7,782 nt of DNA from Candidatus Absconditabacterales bacterium (GCA_937965925.1 CALCME010000009.1:1-7782), one strand, 5' to 3'; shown: positions 1-7,062, numbered from the stretch's first letter. Notes: generated by a model from the letters alone, not told the origin. Numbers and translations: made by a program.

Positions 1-554
1 GGGATAGTGCATGTGAAGAAGCAAATTTTCTAACCAAATTTGCGAGCAAAGTAGTCATGCTTGTAAGACGTGATGAGCTCAGAGCAAGTAAAGTAATGCA
101 ACAAAGAGTCAAAAAGAATGAAAAAATCGAGATTATGCGAAACACCGAGGGGAAAGAAATTCTCGGGGATGAGCAAGTCATGACATGAATGAGTATATAT
201 AATAATAAGACTGAAAAAACTTCTGAAATAGAAGCATGAGGACTGTTCTATGCAATCTGACACAAGCCAAATACGGCATTTCTTGATGGTCAAGTAGAAG
301 TCGATGAAGCATGATATATCATCACGTACTGAAGACTATGCGAAGAGGTTGTGAGTTGAAAGACAGAACTTAGTGAGAAAAAATCAAAAAAACTGAAAGA
401 CGGGAAACATAGATTTCAAACATCTACATCAAAAACTGGAGTGTTTGCGTCATGAGATGTTCAAGATAAGATCTATCGTCAAGCAATTACCTCAGCAGGG
501 ACATGATGTATGGCTGCGATCGAAGCGGAACATTATTTAGCAAGTATCGAGTAA
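1..554 (+). CDS. trxB: Thioredoxin reductase, C-terminal part (5' end outside window)
   Basis: Thioredoxin reductase is a cytoplasmic flavoenzyme that uses NADPH to reduce thioredoxin. The visible 183 residues start at codon 3-5 and end at TAA 552-554. They begin inside the NADPH-binding motif (GDSACEEA), continue with VMLVRRDELRAS, which holds the arginines that contact the NADPH phosphate, then AIGHKPNT and the FAD-binding SGDVQDKIYRQAITSAGTGC, and end MAAIEAEHYLASIE. The FAD domain and the CxxC active site lie partly or wholly upstream or outside the window. At least eight TGA codons are in frame, including those for Gly of AIGHKP, SGDV and GTGC, so the gene is intact only under code 25. 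Between YIIT and the TSTS before GVFASGDV there are about 25 extra lysine-rich residues compared with ordinary TrxB. Family assignment is firm; the insertion may be lineage-specific. Confidence 0.95.
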
Positions 555-578
555 AAGACAAACTAACGTCTACAAAAT

Positions 579-607
579 TTGACATACAACAATTTAATAT
601 ATATAAT
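579..607 (+). promoter_or_regulatory. Perfect-consensus sigma-70 type promoter
   Basis: TTGACA (579-584) and TATAAT (602-607) are both exact consensus boxes separated by 17 bases, the ideal spacing. The expected start of transcription is about 614, giving a 5' leader of roughly 38 nt before ATG 652. No strong Shine-Dalgarno sequence is visible in this A-rich leader. The same arrangement occurs at 6993-7021. Confidence 0.85.
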
Positions 608-632
608 AGTACTGTTATGGTACTATTTTTTT
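605..632 (+). terminator. Rho-independent terminator after trxB
   Basis: The arms AATAGTAC (605-612) and GTACTATT (620-627) are perfectly complementary, enclose a 7-nt loop and run into a T tract (626-632). It lies 50 bases after the trxB stop codon. Its left arm contains the last bases of the -10 box of the next promoter, so a transcript begun at that promoter (about 614) lacks the left arm and escapes termination. Confidence 0.75.
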
Positions 633-651
633 ATATACTGAAACAAAAATC

Positions 652-2121
652 ATGAAAACAAAAGATATTCTTATCATACTTGCAGCAGCTGTTGCAGGAT
701 GAGCAATAATCGCCTCTCATACAAATTACTTAGATTCTGGTGATTCGTTTGGAACTCAGTCAGCAACTGAAGATCAGATAAAGTCGGTACAACCGAGACA
801 TGTTTTTCAAAAACAAGAGGATAAAGCACGAGAACCACAGATAAGGTCAAATAAACCTGAGAAATTTGATGGGTGGGAGTGAGTAAGAGAAGAAGATCTG
901 TGAGAGGTTAATGACTTATTGAAAGAAGAGCAAAAGTCAGTAAACCCTGTCTATGTGTTCTCTAGACTCAATAAAGATAGACCACAAAGTGAAAGAACTG
1001 CAAGAAATGATGACACTATGGATAATGATACCATGTGAAGATCAGATGTAAGTACGATACGTGGGAAAGAAGCAAATGACAACAACTACATACAAAATGA
1101 TGCTCAAAAGAACTGATCAACCTGATCTTCATGAGTTGCATGAACGAAAATAGTTCAACCGGCTTGAACACTTCTCGCAAGTCACCTTAAAGATCTTTGA
1201 TCTCAGTCATTCTCTACGACAAGCACAAAAGATTTTCTAGAAGCAATGTACAAAAAACTTGAGACATATTCAACAACGAAACAGCAAAACATGCTCATAG
1301 TCATGCTAGAGAAAGTACTCTCGAGTAATTATGATAGACTTAAAAGTGCTTGAGTAAACGTAGACGAAGTGACCGTTAACATGATTGATGCACTATGAGT
1401 ACTATGAGTTTCGGTAGATATGCAGGTAAAAAGAGATCAAAAAACTACGACGAGTTGAAATGGAGGAAAAGCATCTACATTCAAGATGGAAGTTATTGAA
1501 TGATGAGTACGCTCAGGACAAGAATGAACGACAAGATCACCAACTCCAACACCAGCCACTACAAGAGAACCAGAAAAGCCTCAGGTTGAACAAGAAGCTA
1601 AACAAGAGGAGAAAAAAGAAGAAGTGAAGGAAGAGGTGAAAGAAGATGTTAAGACCGATTCTGATACAGAAACAGATTCAGACACGACCAATACGAGCAA
1701 TACTGCATCGACGTCAAACCTCCCTTCAAACATTCAACAAGCAGAACAAGAGAAAGAGAATCTTTCTCAATGATCAGAATTGATATATGTTGCAACATGA
1801 AAGACAATCGAATGAGTAACGTTCACTGCATGAGCGACATGAACGGCAACAAACAAACTTATCTCGAGAAAATCTAATATCTATGCGGAGTTCAGTTGAC
1901 TTCCAGATCTTCCAGCAAATCTATTTTATGAAGGTCGAGTGGTGAGAGAAAATCCATCTGATGTAATGTCTACATGAGAGCTTCAATTTTCAAATGGAAA
2001 ACGAACAAATAGTTTTACCTCAAGATGAAACCTCAGTGATTATAGTCAATATGTACTTACCATCGAGAAAAAAGACGGAAATGATCAACCCGGTGAACAT
2101 ATCTTTGAAGGAAACTTCTAG
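652..2121 (+). CDS. Exported protein with anti-sigma-K (RskA)-like C-terminal domain
   Basis: This is a 489-residue protein under code 25 (ATG 652, TAG 2119-2121) with more than 20 in-frame TGA codons. A short basic start (MKTK) and a hydrophobic stretch (residues about 5-22, ILIILAAAVAGGAIIA) suggest a signal anchor. Residues 25-190 are polar and look disordered. Residues about 193-262 look helical (FLEAMYKKLETYS... NMLIVMLEKVLSS). Residues 296-361 are low-complexity Pro/Thr then Glu/Lys/Asp/Ser/Thr. From about 377 a compact domain follows with LPDLPANLFYEGRVVR, MSTGELQF, NLSDYSQYVLTIEKKDG and PGEHIFEG. This pattern resembles the extracytoplasmic C-terminal domain of RskA-type anti-sigma factors. 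No zinc-finger anti-sigma N-terminus and no sigma-factor gene are seen, so a regulatory role is not supported. It is more likely an envelope protein sharing that fold. Start and end are firm; function is uncertain. Confidence 0.8.
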
Positions 2122-2140
2122 TTTATAGAAGATCAAATTG

Positions 2141-2178
2141 AAAAAAGGCCGTATCATAATTGATAGGGCTTTTTTTTT
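2141..2178. terminator. Bidirectional terminator between convergent genes
   Basis: The arms 2141-2156 (A6, GGCC, GTATCA) and 2161-2178 (TGATA, GGGCT, T8) pair around a TAAT loop with one G-G mismatch and one G-T wobble. The T run follows on the + strand, and the A run at 2141-2146 becomes a T run on the minus strand. It therefore can end both the + strand gene stopping at 2121 and the minus strand gene stopping at 2217. Confidence 0.85.
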
Positions 2179-2216
2179 GAATGAAGAGATACCATTACAA
2201 ATGAGAACTACAGAAT

Positions 2217-2723
2217 TTACGTCACCAGTCAAATAAACATAAAAACTAACGCAATTAGTCATAAAAGCAGAGCAACGACACCAAAAGGAACTTGTACATA
2301 GGTGAGAGTCGTATACATTTTATTTGTTTTCTCTTGCCAGGTCTCTTCTCATTTTTTCTTACGTCATTTCTTCTTCGCTCATGCAGGTTGTATCGAGAGG
2401 ACATATTTTGTAATGAGTCAAAAACTCAAGACGAATCATAACACTAATTTTGTAACTAATGATGCTAATCATAAAAATCATCAAAAAATACTCACACTAA
2501 AGGTATTGAGTATATCAAAGATATGAATGAAGTCTCGAATTCACATAAGAAGAAGGATGATACCTAAGAATCACTGATAGGGAACGACCTTATCAAATTC
2601 TACTTTCATGTCTGGGGCTTTCTTTATAATAAGACCGTAAAGTGCTAGTACTCATCAGGTGATGAGAATAAATGCTGAGAGGAGATTTCGGAACATAGAA
2701 ACGACAGAAGATAAATACTTCAT
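2217..2723 (-). CDS. Small integral membrane protein, about four helices, unknown function
   Basis: A 168-residue protein under code 25 (ATG at 2723, TAA at 2219-2217). About a dozen TGA codons fall in frame, many inside hydrophobic segments where glycine fits (FILITGGVLALYG, FGGFLGLASLV). Four membrane segments are likely: residues about 14-34, 50-63, 78-108 and 144-167. A strongly basic cytoplasmic loop (GAKKKGRKKKGEETWQEK, about 115-132) precedes the last helix. I do not recognise the family. It is the last gene of the minus-strand block, 92 bases after the HtrA gene, but has its own plausible promoter (2764-2792) and ends in the bidirectional terminator. Closeness to an envelope protease might mean a shared envelope role, which is only inference. 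Confidence 0.8.
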
Positions 2724-2763
2724 ATACTACAAACACACGATCAATTTTCAAGGTTATGCTAAC

Positions 2764-2792
2764 TATATACTGTTTAGACTAAAATAGGTCAA
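2764..2792 (-). promoter_or_regulatory. Candidate promoter for the 168-residue membrane protein
   Basis: On the minus strand TTGACC (2792-2787) and TATATA (2769-2764) are separated by 17 bases, one mismatch from consensus in each box. Transcription would begin near 2757, leaving a leader of about 34 nt. It lies between the HtrA stop and the next start, as expected for an independent transcript. Confidence 0.55.
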
Positions 2793-2815
2793 ATTAATTA
2801 CTCGCAAGAAAACTC

Positions 2816-3970
2816 TTACTGAACCCCTAGCACAACCGCAACATCCAAGAGTTCTTCTCCTCTCATCACAGAAAACACAACTTCTTCACCAGGTGATTTG
2901 GTAAATAACTGATACAAGAATGACCTTTCTTGATCGATTGGAACTCCATTGATATGAGTGATGACATCTTTTGCTTGTAGAGAGCTTTCTCATGCTGGAG
3001 TTCATGGAACCACTTCTCATATATATATTCAAGAATCTACTGTCAGACCAAACTCGCGAGCAACTCAAGCATCTATATCAAAATAACGTACTCACACAAA
3101 TGGTCTCACGATAGCATCGAACTGTTCTACTTCACGAATGGTTGCATAGATGAACTGCTGTGTGATGGGGATAGCAAATCAAATATTTTCTCCTAGTGCA
3201 CTTACTGCAGTATTAATTCACACGACATTTCCATCGAGATTGAAGAGTGGTCATCCACTATTTCCTTCGCTAATCGATGCATCTGTCTGGAGAAGTCATG
3301 CATAGAGATTCTCATTGTCCATCGTGAGTTTTCTATTTTTTCCACTTATGATTCATAGGGTTACAGAATTTTGAAATTCAGCCAAAGCATTTCAAATAGC
3401 TAAGACGAACTGTCAGATCGTTACTTCATCTTCAAAGTCGAGAGCAGTTGCCACCTGTCTTCATTGAACTCATTCTTTGTCGATCTTCAGTAATGCAATA
3501 TCCAGGGTAGGATCGAGTCGCACATTAGTTGCCTTTACAACAGATCCATCTGAAAATGCGACGACATAAGATGCATCTGTATCTTCTACAACATGCTTAT
3601 TTGTAAGAATATATCAGTTTTTATGGACAAGTATACCACTTCATCATCACACTTGTTGTTCTACAAGCTCAATAGGATTACGACCATCATAGACCACAAA
3701 GTCCTTTGTAATCACAATACTGACCACACTTTCTTTTACCGTGTCTATCAAGGTCACAATATCATCTTCAAAAGAATCGAGTGTTGGAAGATCTAGTTTT
3801 TTTGGAAGTTCCTTTTCATCGAGACGATCTGCTTCTTCAGACAGTCATTCACCATCAAGAGTCTCTTGATGATAGTCCATAAGGAGATCCCATGAAAAAT
3901 TTTCATGATATCGCCATGAGGTCGCAATAGCTGATCACATTCACAAGAGTATCATTAGAATATATTGCAT
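2816..3970 (-). CDS. htrA: HtrA/DegP-family serine protease with PDZ domain
   Basis: HtrA proteases degrade or refold damaged proteins outside the cytoplasmic membrane. This 384-residue protein (ATG 3970, TAA 2818-2816) has an N-terminal hydrophobic segment (residues about 2-18) fitting a membrane anchor, a charged linker to about residue 70, then a trypsin-like domain. The triad is visible: His126 in ILTNKHVV, Asp157 in DPTLDIALLKI and Ser238 in SEGNSGGPLFN. The loop GGGSGILV (108-115) precedes the His motif. A single PDZ domain follows (about 289-384: RPFVGVRYFD, VVPGTPA, DVITHINGVPI). Length and order match one-PDZ HtrA proteins. TGA encodes glycine in GGGSG and in the second Gly of GNSGGP, giving strong support for code 25. 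No strong Shine-Dalgarno site is seen. An inverted-repeat element begins only 40 bases upstream of the start and may carry or disturb its promoter. Confidence 0.95.
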
Positions 3971-4010
3971 TTGTAAATAGAAAATTCAAAATAAAACACT
4001 ATAATAATCC

Positions 4011-4040
4011 GTCATACTGAACGAAGTGAAGTATCCAGAA
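4011..4040. repeat. Left arm of the GIY-YIG unit
   Basis: This 30-base arm differs at one position from 6250-6279. It contains its own 5-bp stem, ATACT (4014-4018) with AGTAT (4030-4034), around an 11-nt loop. Confidence 0.85.
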
Positions 4041-4041
4041 A

Positions 4042-4314
4042 CTAGAGAATCAAATCTTTTCGATTAATATTATCTCTCTCAATTAAATCAAGTTTTCTCT
4101 TTCTTTTCCATCATTTCAATCTCTTTTCATATTCAATAGCTTCTTTTATATTTTGAAACTTTTGATACCAAACCAAAATTTTACATCAATATTTTTTTGA
4201 GAATCATTCATATACTCATTTTCTATGTTCAGCAATTCTCTTTTCAAGATCAGATGTTACTCATACATATAATGTTCAATTTCTTTTGCTTGCTACAATA
4301 TAGGCATATCACAT
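4042..4314 (-). CDS. Small GIY-YIG endonuclease (URI/YhbQ-like)
   Basis: A 90-residue single-domain protein under code 25 (ATG 4314, TAG 4044-4042). The order of motifs is that of the GIY-YIG superfamily: YAYIV (residues 3-7) stands for the GIY strand, LYVGVT (15-20) for YIG, DLEKRIAEHR (22-31) with the catalytic Arg26, and AIEYEKRLKGWKRKRK (59-74) with the likely metal-binding Glu63. The length is typical for stand-alone members of the UvrC/Intron-type (URI) group, which are predicted nucleases of mostly unknown cellular role. TGA codes for glycine at several places, including the Gly of YVG. Inverted repeats frame the gene closely, with no other gene inside. This suggests that it acts on, or moves with, the surrounding repeat. 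The family call is firm; the function is inference. Confidence 0.9.
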
Positions 4315-4340
4315 CTTAGAACATATTACTAAAACATTTC

Positions 4341-4374
4341 CTGGTTCCTTCAGTCGTTCCTCCCTCAGGATGAC
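4341..4374. repeat. Right arm of the GIY-YIG unit (diverged)
   Basis: Read on the minus strand this arm begins GTCATCCTGAG and ends GAAGGAACCAG, matching the family ends, but it carries a few extra bases in the middle. ATCCT and AGGAA replace the perfect internal stem seen in the other arms, so it looks partly decayed. Confidence 0.7.
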
Positions 4375-4375
4375 A

Positions 4376-4843
4376 CTAATCTACAAAGCTAAACCATGGA
4401 AAAAAACTATGAACGATATCATAATAAGCAGAAACAACCTTATCGAGAGCATATCATCTTTTGGTCATATTTGATGTCAGCATATTCTCATACTTAAACA
4501 GTTCATTTTGAAGAATCTTACCAATTTCTTGAAACTCTTGTGTCGTTGTATACTCTTGGTCTTCATTAAGCTCTCTAAACAGCCAGAAATTTTCTTGATT
4601 CAGAGCATAGAATCTTCTAAAAAACTCACCTCACTTCGTCGTTAGTTTCTTGATTTTATGTTCCATGTACTCACGAGATATTTCATTATATGCACGTTGT
4701 TGTTCTAGATCAAATCATTCAAAAAAAGAACCAAACATCGGATGGATTTGTAGATCTTGAAGGAACGGTATTTTTTTATTCTTCGTGTCCAGATTTGTAA
4801 TAATTTGGAGGATCTGTTCTTTTTCAATTGCAGAGAATGACAT
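4376..4843 (-). CDS. Hypothetical protein, 155 residues
   Basis: An open frame from ATG 4843 to TAG 4378-4376 with only three in-frame TGA codons. The product is rich in Phe, Tyr, Glu and Lys, predicted mostly helical, with no signal peptide or long hydrophobic segment, so probably cytoplasmic. Recognisable stretches are MSFSAIEKEQILQIITNL at the start and DKVVSAYYDIVHSFFPWFSF at the end. I do not recognise the family. It lies 76 bases after the upstream membrane-protein gene, separated by short tandem repeats, and its stop codon is one base away from the end of the inverted-repeat unit. Absence of TAA or TAG through 155 codons, in-frame TGA at plausible glycine positions and the same-strand context support it as a real gene. 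Confidence 0.75.
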
Positions 4844-4883
4844 AATAGCAGTAATAATATAAAGTAGTACGTGGACATTAGTA

Positions 4884-4942
4884 GTTGGTGATTAGTAATT
4901 GGTGGTTGGTGACTATTGACTAATCACTATTGACTAATCACT
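4884..4942. repeat. Short tandem and inverted repeats of the TTGGTGATTAGT type
   Basis: A 14-base unit, ACTATTGACTAATC, is repeated exactly in tandem (4912-4925 and 4926-4939) with the start of a third copy. The stretch 4888-4896 (GTGATTAGT) is the inverse of 4919-4927 and 4933-4941 (ACTAATCAC). Degenerate TTGGTGATT and TTGGTGACT units fill 4885-4914. The array overlaps the last codons and stop of the membrane-protein gene on the minus strand. There is no regular spacer, so it is not a CRISPR array. A hairpin is possible, but no T tract follows it. Confidence 0.8.
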
Positions 4943-5831
4943 CATCTACATCTTCCTCACCTCATATATACTTATATACTTTCCACCAATATGTTAGAAA
5001 AAAAGCTTCTATAATTCCATTTACATACGCCATAAGAAAAATGAGAAACAAAATAACAATCACAACACTAGTAGAAAATCGATTTGAATCTGCAAGGTCC
5101 ATACGACTTGCAAAATAAATTAATCAAAGAGGTATACCAACAACAATAAGAATATTTAGAAGGAACCTCACATAGAGAAACAAATTAATCATCATAAATT
5201 TAAAGGTAATCCCAAAATTCGACATAGTACGAGAAGCACTTTCTTTCATAGCATCAAAATATGAGTAATCTTCAAGGGTAATAAGCATCTTCGTGTATGG
5301 AAGTAATAACATTGCAAAAAAGATAAAGATCAGCCACATAATCATCAGTGTGATAGTAATTCAATTAAATATCTCCATCACATACATTCTTGAAAGTGCA
5401 ATTCCCCACGTCACAATATTGAATAAAGAGGTAGTAGCATTGAACTCAAACATAGGAAAAAATTTACTGACTCATGAACCAAACGAAATGGTTCCACTTT
5501 TGTGTTCACTATCTATATAAGAGACCATAGCTGCATCTCAGATTGGAGGCAAAAGAGAAAACCCAATAAGGAGAACGATTCAGATAATAATATAAATGAC
5601 GATAAATTCTGAGGAAGGGGCAAGTATCTCAACAAAATCTTCGACAAGATTAGAAATAGGTCAACTCCCTGAACTCATTCAAGAAAGAATATATAAGATA
5701 TATAAGAGAAAAAGCAAAGAATGAATAAACGTCGTAAGGGTTGCAAGCCTTACGAGTTTGGTATCGTCAGAAATAGAGAGAATAGATTCTCTAAGGATCT
5801 TTTTTCTAATAGAAGCTATGAGATCAAAAAT
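4920..5831 (-). CDS. Multi-spanning membrane protein without a canonical start codon
   Basis: About 303 residues under code 25, ending at TAG 4922-4920. Membrane segments are likely near residues 34-51, 75-95, 135-150, 157-178, 212-240 and 254-280. The conserved-looking loops KFFPMFEFNATTSLFN, LLLPYTKMLITLED and NGIIEAFFLTYWWKVYKY separate them. It seems to be a membrane protein family typical of this lineage; I can give no function. The frame is open back to the TAA that ends the pseudouridine synthase gene, and no ATG, GTG or TTG lies in frame before the first membrane helix. The first codon after that TAA is ATT (5831-5829), and an ATA follows at 5819-5817, so initiation at ATT or ATA, probably coupled to the upstream gene, is the simplest reading. 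The last six residues (GLVNSD) are encoded by the tandem repeat at 4912-4942. Confidence 0.8.
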
Positions 5832-6983
5832 TTAGTGTTCAAAAAATGAGGAAAACTCATGAGGAAGTGGAGCAGTATATGATGTATATGTATCAGAAAA
5901 TGTATCAAAAAATCAATACGTCGACGCATGTAACAGCTGTCTTGTACATTGACATTTCTTCGTCGCCTTGCGATTGATTGGAGGGATTCAATACGTGAGA
6001 TCTCAGAGTACTGGATATCATATATGTGCAGCATGAACCCTAATCTGGTGCATCCTTCCTGTTCACAATTTAACTCTACACATCGTTATAGGTCAGAGTA
6101 TGTTGTGATCTATCACTTTCTTGATATAAAACGTCGTATGTGATTCCTTTCATTTTTCTTGATTGACAAATGTTTGTGATCTTCAAGAGGAACGATTGTA
6201 TCAAACAAACAGAGGAGCGTTGACAACTATTCAATTTTTGTCCTTCTCTGTCATACTGAACGCAGTGAAGTATCCAGAAGAACGTTTTCATTTATTCTCA
6301 TGTATTCTGGATCCTTCGTTTCACTCAGGATGACCTTTTGTTTGTCAGACTTTCTCACTTACTCATTTTCTCGCTTGTTTGTGTGATCACTTTCTCAGAT
6401 CTCCTACCAGAATCGTTGTATATCGTTTTTCTACTTCTCTCTCTCTGATTATTTTGTTCATATACTGGAGCGCTTCATAGGTCTTAGCTGATATTACGAC
6501 TCACGACGTATCTTTGTCTAGTCTATAACACATAGACGGGGTATAGGTCTCCGTAGCATTTCGCTGATCGGTCTGTTTTAAGTATGAGACCATATAGTCA
6601 TGCATCGTGAGGTCAGTTGTATGTTTATCTCACGGATGGATTAGAAGGTGAGGAGGTTTATCTCGAATGAGAAGATGTTCCGTTTCTGCGACGATAAAGT
6701 TCTTAAGATAGTCTAACGAGACTTCAGCTATTTTTTGTGATTTTTTTCTTTGATATTTTTCAGCATTATTTTTTGTTAGAACAGCCTCATCCCATGCAAT
6801 GATATCTCACTCTTGGAGTCTATAATTTTGTTTCTTCTTGGTCTTATTCACCTTTATACTTCATTTTCTGATCCATGAAAAAATATCCCCGAGAGTAATC
6901 TCAGGAGTATGTTTGAAGTATTTTCTTAGGAATCTATCATATCTTTGGTTTGATGATGTTTCATCAATTGTGATTTCTTTCAT
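5832..6983 (-). CDS. RluA-family pseudouridine synthase with in-frame repeat-derived insertion
   Basis: The enzyme family isomerises specific uridines to pseudouridine in rRNA or tRNA. This 383-residue protein (ATG 6983, TAA 5834-5832) has an N-terminal S4 RNA-binding domain (residues about 14-64, DIFSWIRKGSIKVNK) and a catalytic domain with YRLDKDTSGVVISAKT (153-168; catalytic Asp156), GTGRMHQIRVHAAHIGYPVLGD (307-328), RQLLHA and APLPHEF. About 19 of 25 glycines are TGA. Residues about 217-245 come from the palindromic element at 6250-6334, and two of them are TGA glycines. The insertion lies in a variable loop between the catalytic motif and the TGRMHQIRVH motif, so activity may be kept. 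The target site is unknown. A possible minus-strand -10 (TATACT, 7017-7012) lacks a good -35. The next gene begins directly after this stop codon, in the same frame. Confidence 0.92.
6250..6334 (-). mobile_element. 85-bp MITE-like palindromic element inside the pseudouridine synthase gene
   Basis: Two 30-base arms (6250-6279 and 6305-6334) are inverse copies with 23 of 30 positions matching, around a 25-base centre. The left arm is 29/30 identical to 4011-4040. The arms begin GTCAT and end CCAGAA, as in the GIY-YIG unit, but there is no gene inside. Each arm also has its own 5-bp stem with an 11-nt loop (6253-6257/6269-6273 and 6311-6315/6327-6331). A CT dinucleotide lies at both edges (6248-6249 and 6335-6336). 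The 85 bases plus 2 make 87, or 29 codons, consistent with a frame-preserving insertion. Confidence 0.8.
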
Positions 6984-6992
6984 AGTATAAAC

Positions 6993-7021
6993 TTGACATA
7001 TTCATTAAAATAGTATATAAT
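6993..7021 (+). promoter_or_regulatory. Perfect-consensus sigma-70 type promoter
   Basis: TTGACA (6993-6998) and TATAAT (7016-7021) are exact consensus boxes with 17 bases between. Transcription should begin near 7028, about 35 nt before ATG 7063. A weak GTAGAT/ATCTAC inverted pair (7026-7031, 7043-7048) lies in the leader. The -10 region overlaps a possible minus-strand -10 for the divergent pseudouridine synthase gene. Confidence 0.85.
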
Positions 7022-7062
7022 TTATGTAGATACTATACTTTTATCTACTATACACAAAAGAA

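Larger units (their letters stand above)
4011..4374 (-). mobile_element. GIY-YIG gene enclosed by imperfect inverted repeats (putative mobile unit)
   Basis: The ends of this 364-bp unit are related inverted repeats: the left arm 4011-4040 starts GTCATACTGA, and the right arm, read on the minus strand from 4374, starts GTCATCCTGA. Both arms contain a GAAG...CCAG segment. The right arm has about 5 extra bases. Nearly all the interior is the GIY-YIG gene, whose stop codon lies 1 base inside the left arm boundary. The same ends recur at 6250-6334 without the gene, in the same orientation. The right end lies one base beyond the stop of the 155-residue gene and the left end 40 bases before the HtrA start, so the unit sits neatly between genes. 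No clear target duplication is visible at this copy. Mobility is inferred from the repeat pairing and is not proven. Confidence 0.65.

Noticed and set aside
652..2121. Reading the TGA-interrupted genes as pseudogenes or with UGA as tryptophan
   Set aside because: TGA falls on conserved glycines in four independent families, TGG is used for tryptophan, and the frames are otherwise intact.
2886..3068. Short minus-strand frame MSCSRVWSDSRF
   Set aside because: It is an alternative frame of the HtrA PDZ region, which has clear homology features in the chosen frame.
3998..4026. Promoter for the HtrA gene within or next to the repeat arm
   Set aside because: TATAGT (4003-3998, minus) is a possible -10, but the -35 position inside the repeat arm does not resemble TTGACA.
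4880..4942. CRISPR-like array
   Set aside because: The units are 14 bases, directly adjoining, with no unique spacers and no cas genes in the window.
5816..6034. Minus-strand 72-codon frame beginning MLHIYDIQYSEISR
   Set aside because: It overlaps the pseudouridine synthase in another frame. The true frame carries the RluA motifs IGYPVLGD and APLPHEF.
5832..6983. Frameshifted or split pseudouridine synthase caused by the repeat
   Set aside because: The frame is continuous from ATG 6983 to TAA 5832 and all family motifs before and after the repeat are in the same frame.
6984..7040. Divergent minus-strand promoter for the pseudouridine synthase
   Set aside because: A TATACT box is present at 7017-7012, but no acceptable -35 lies 16-18 bases away, and a second TATACT directly abuts the ATG. 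Not strong enough to list.
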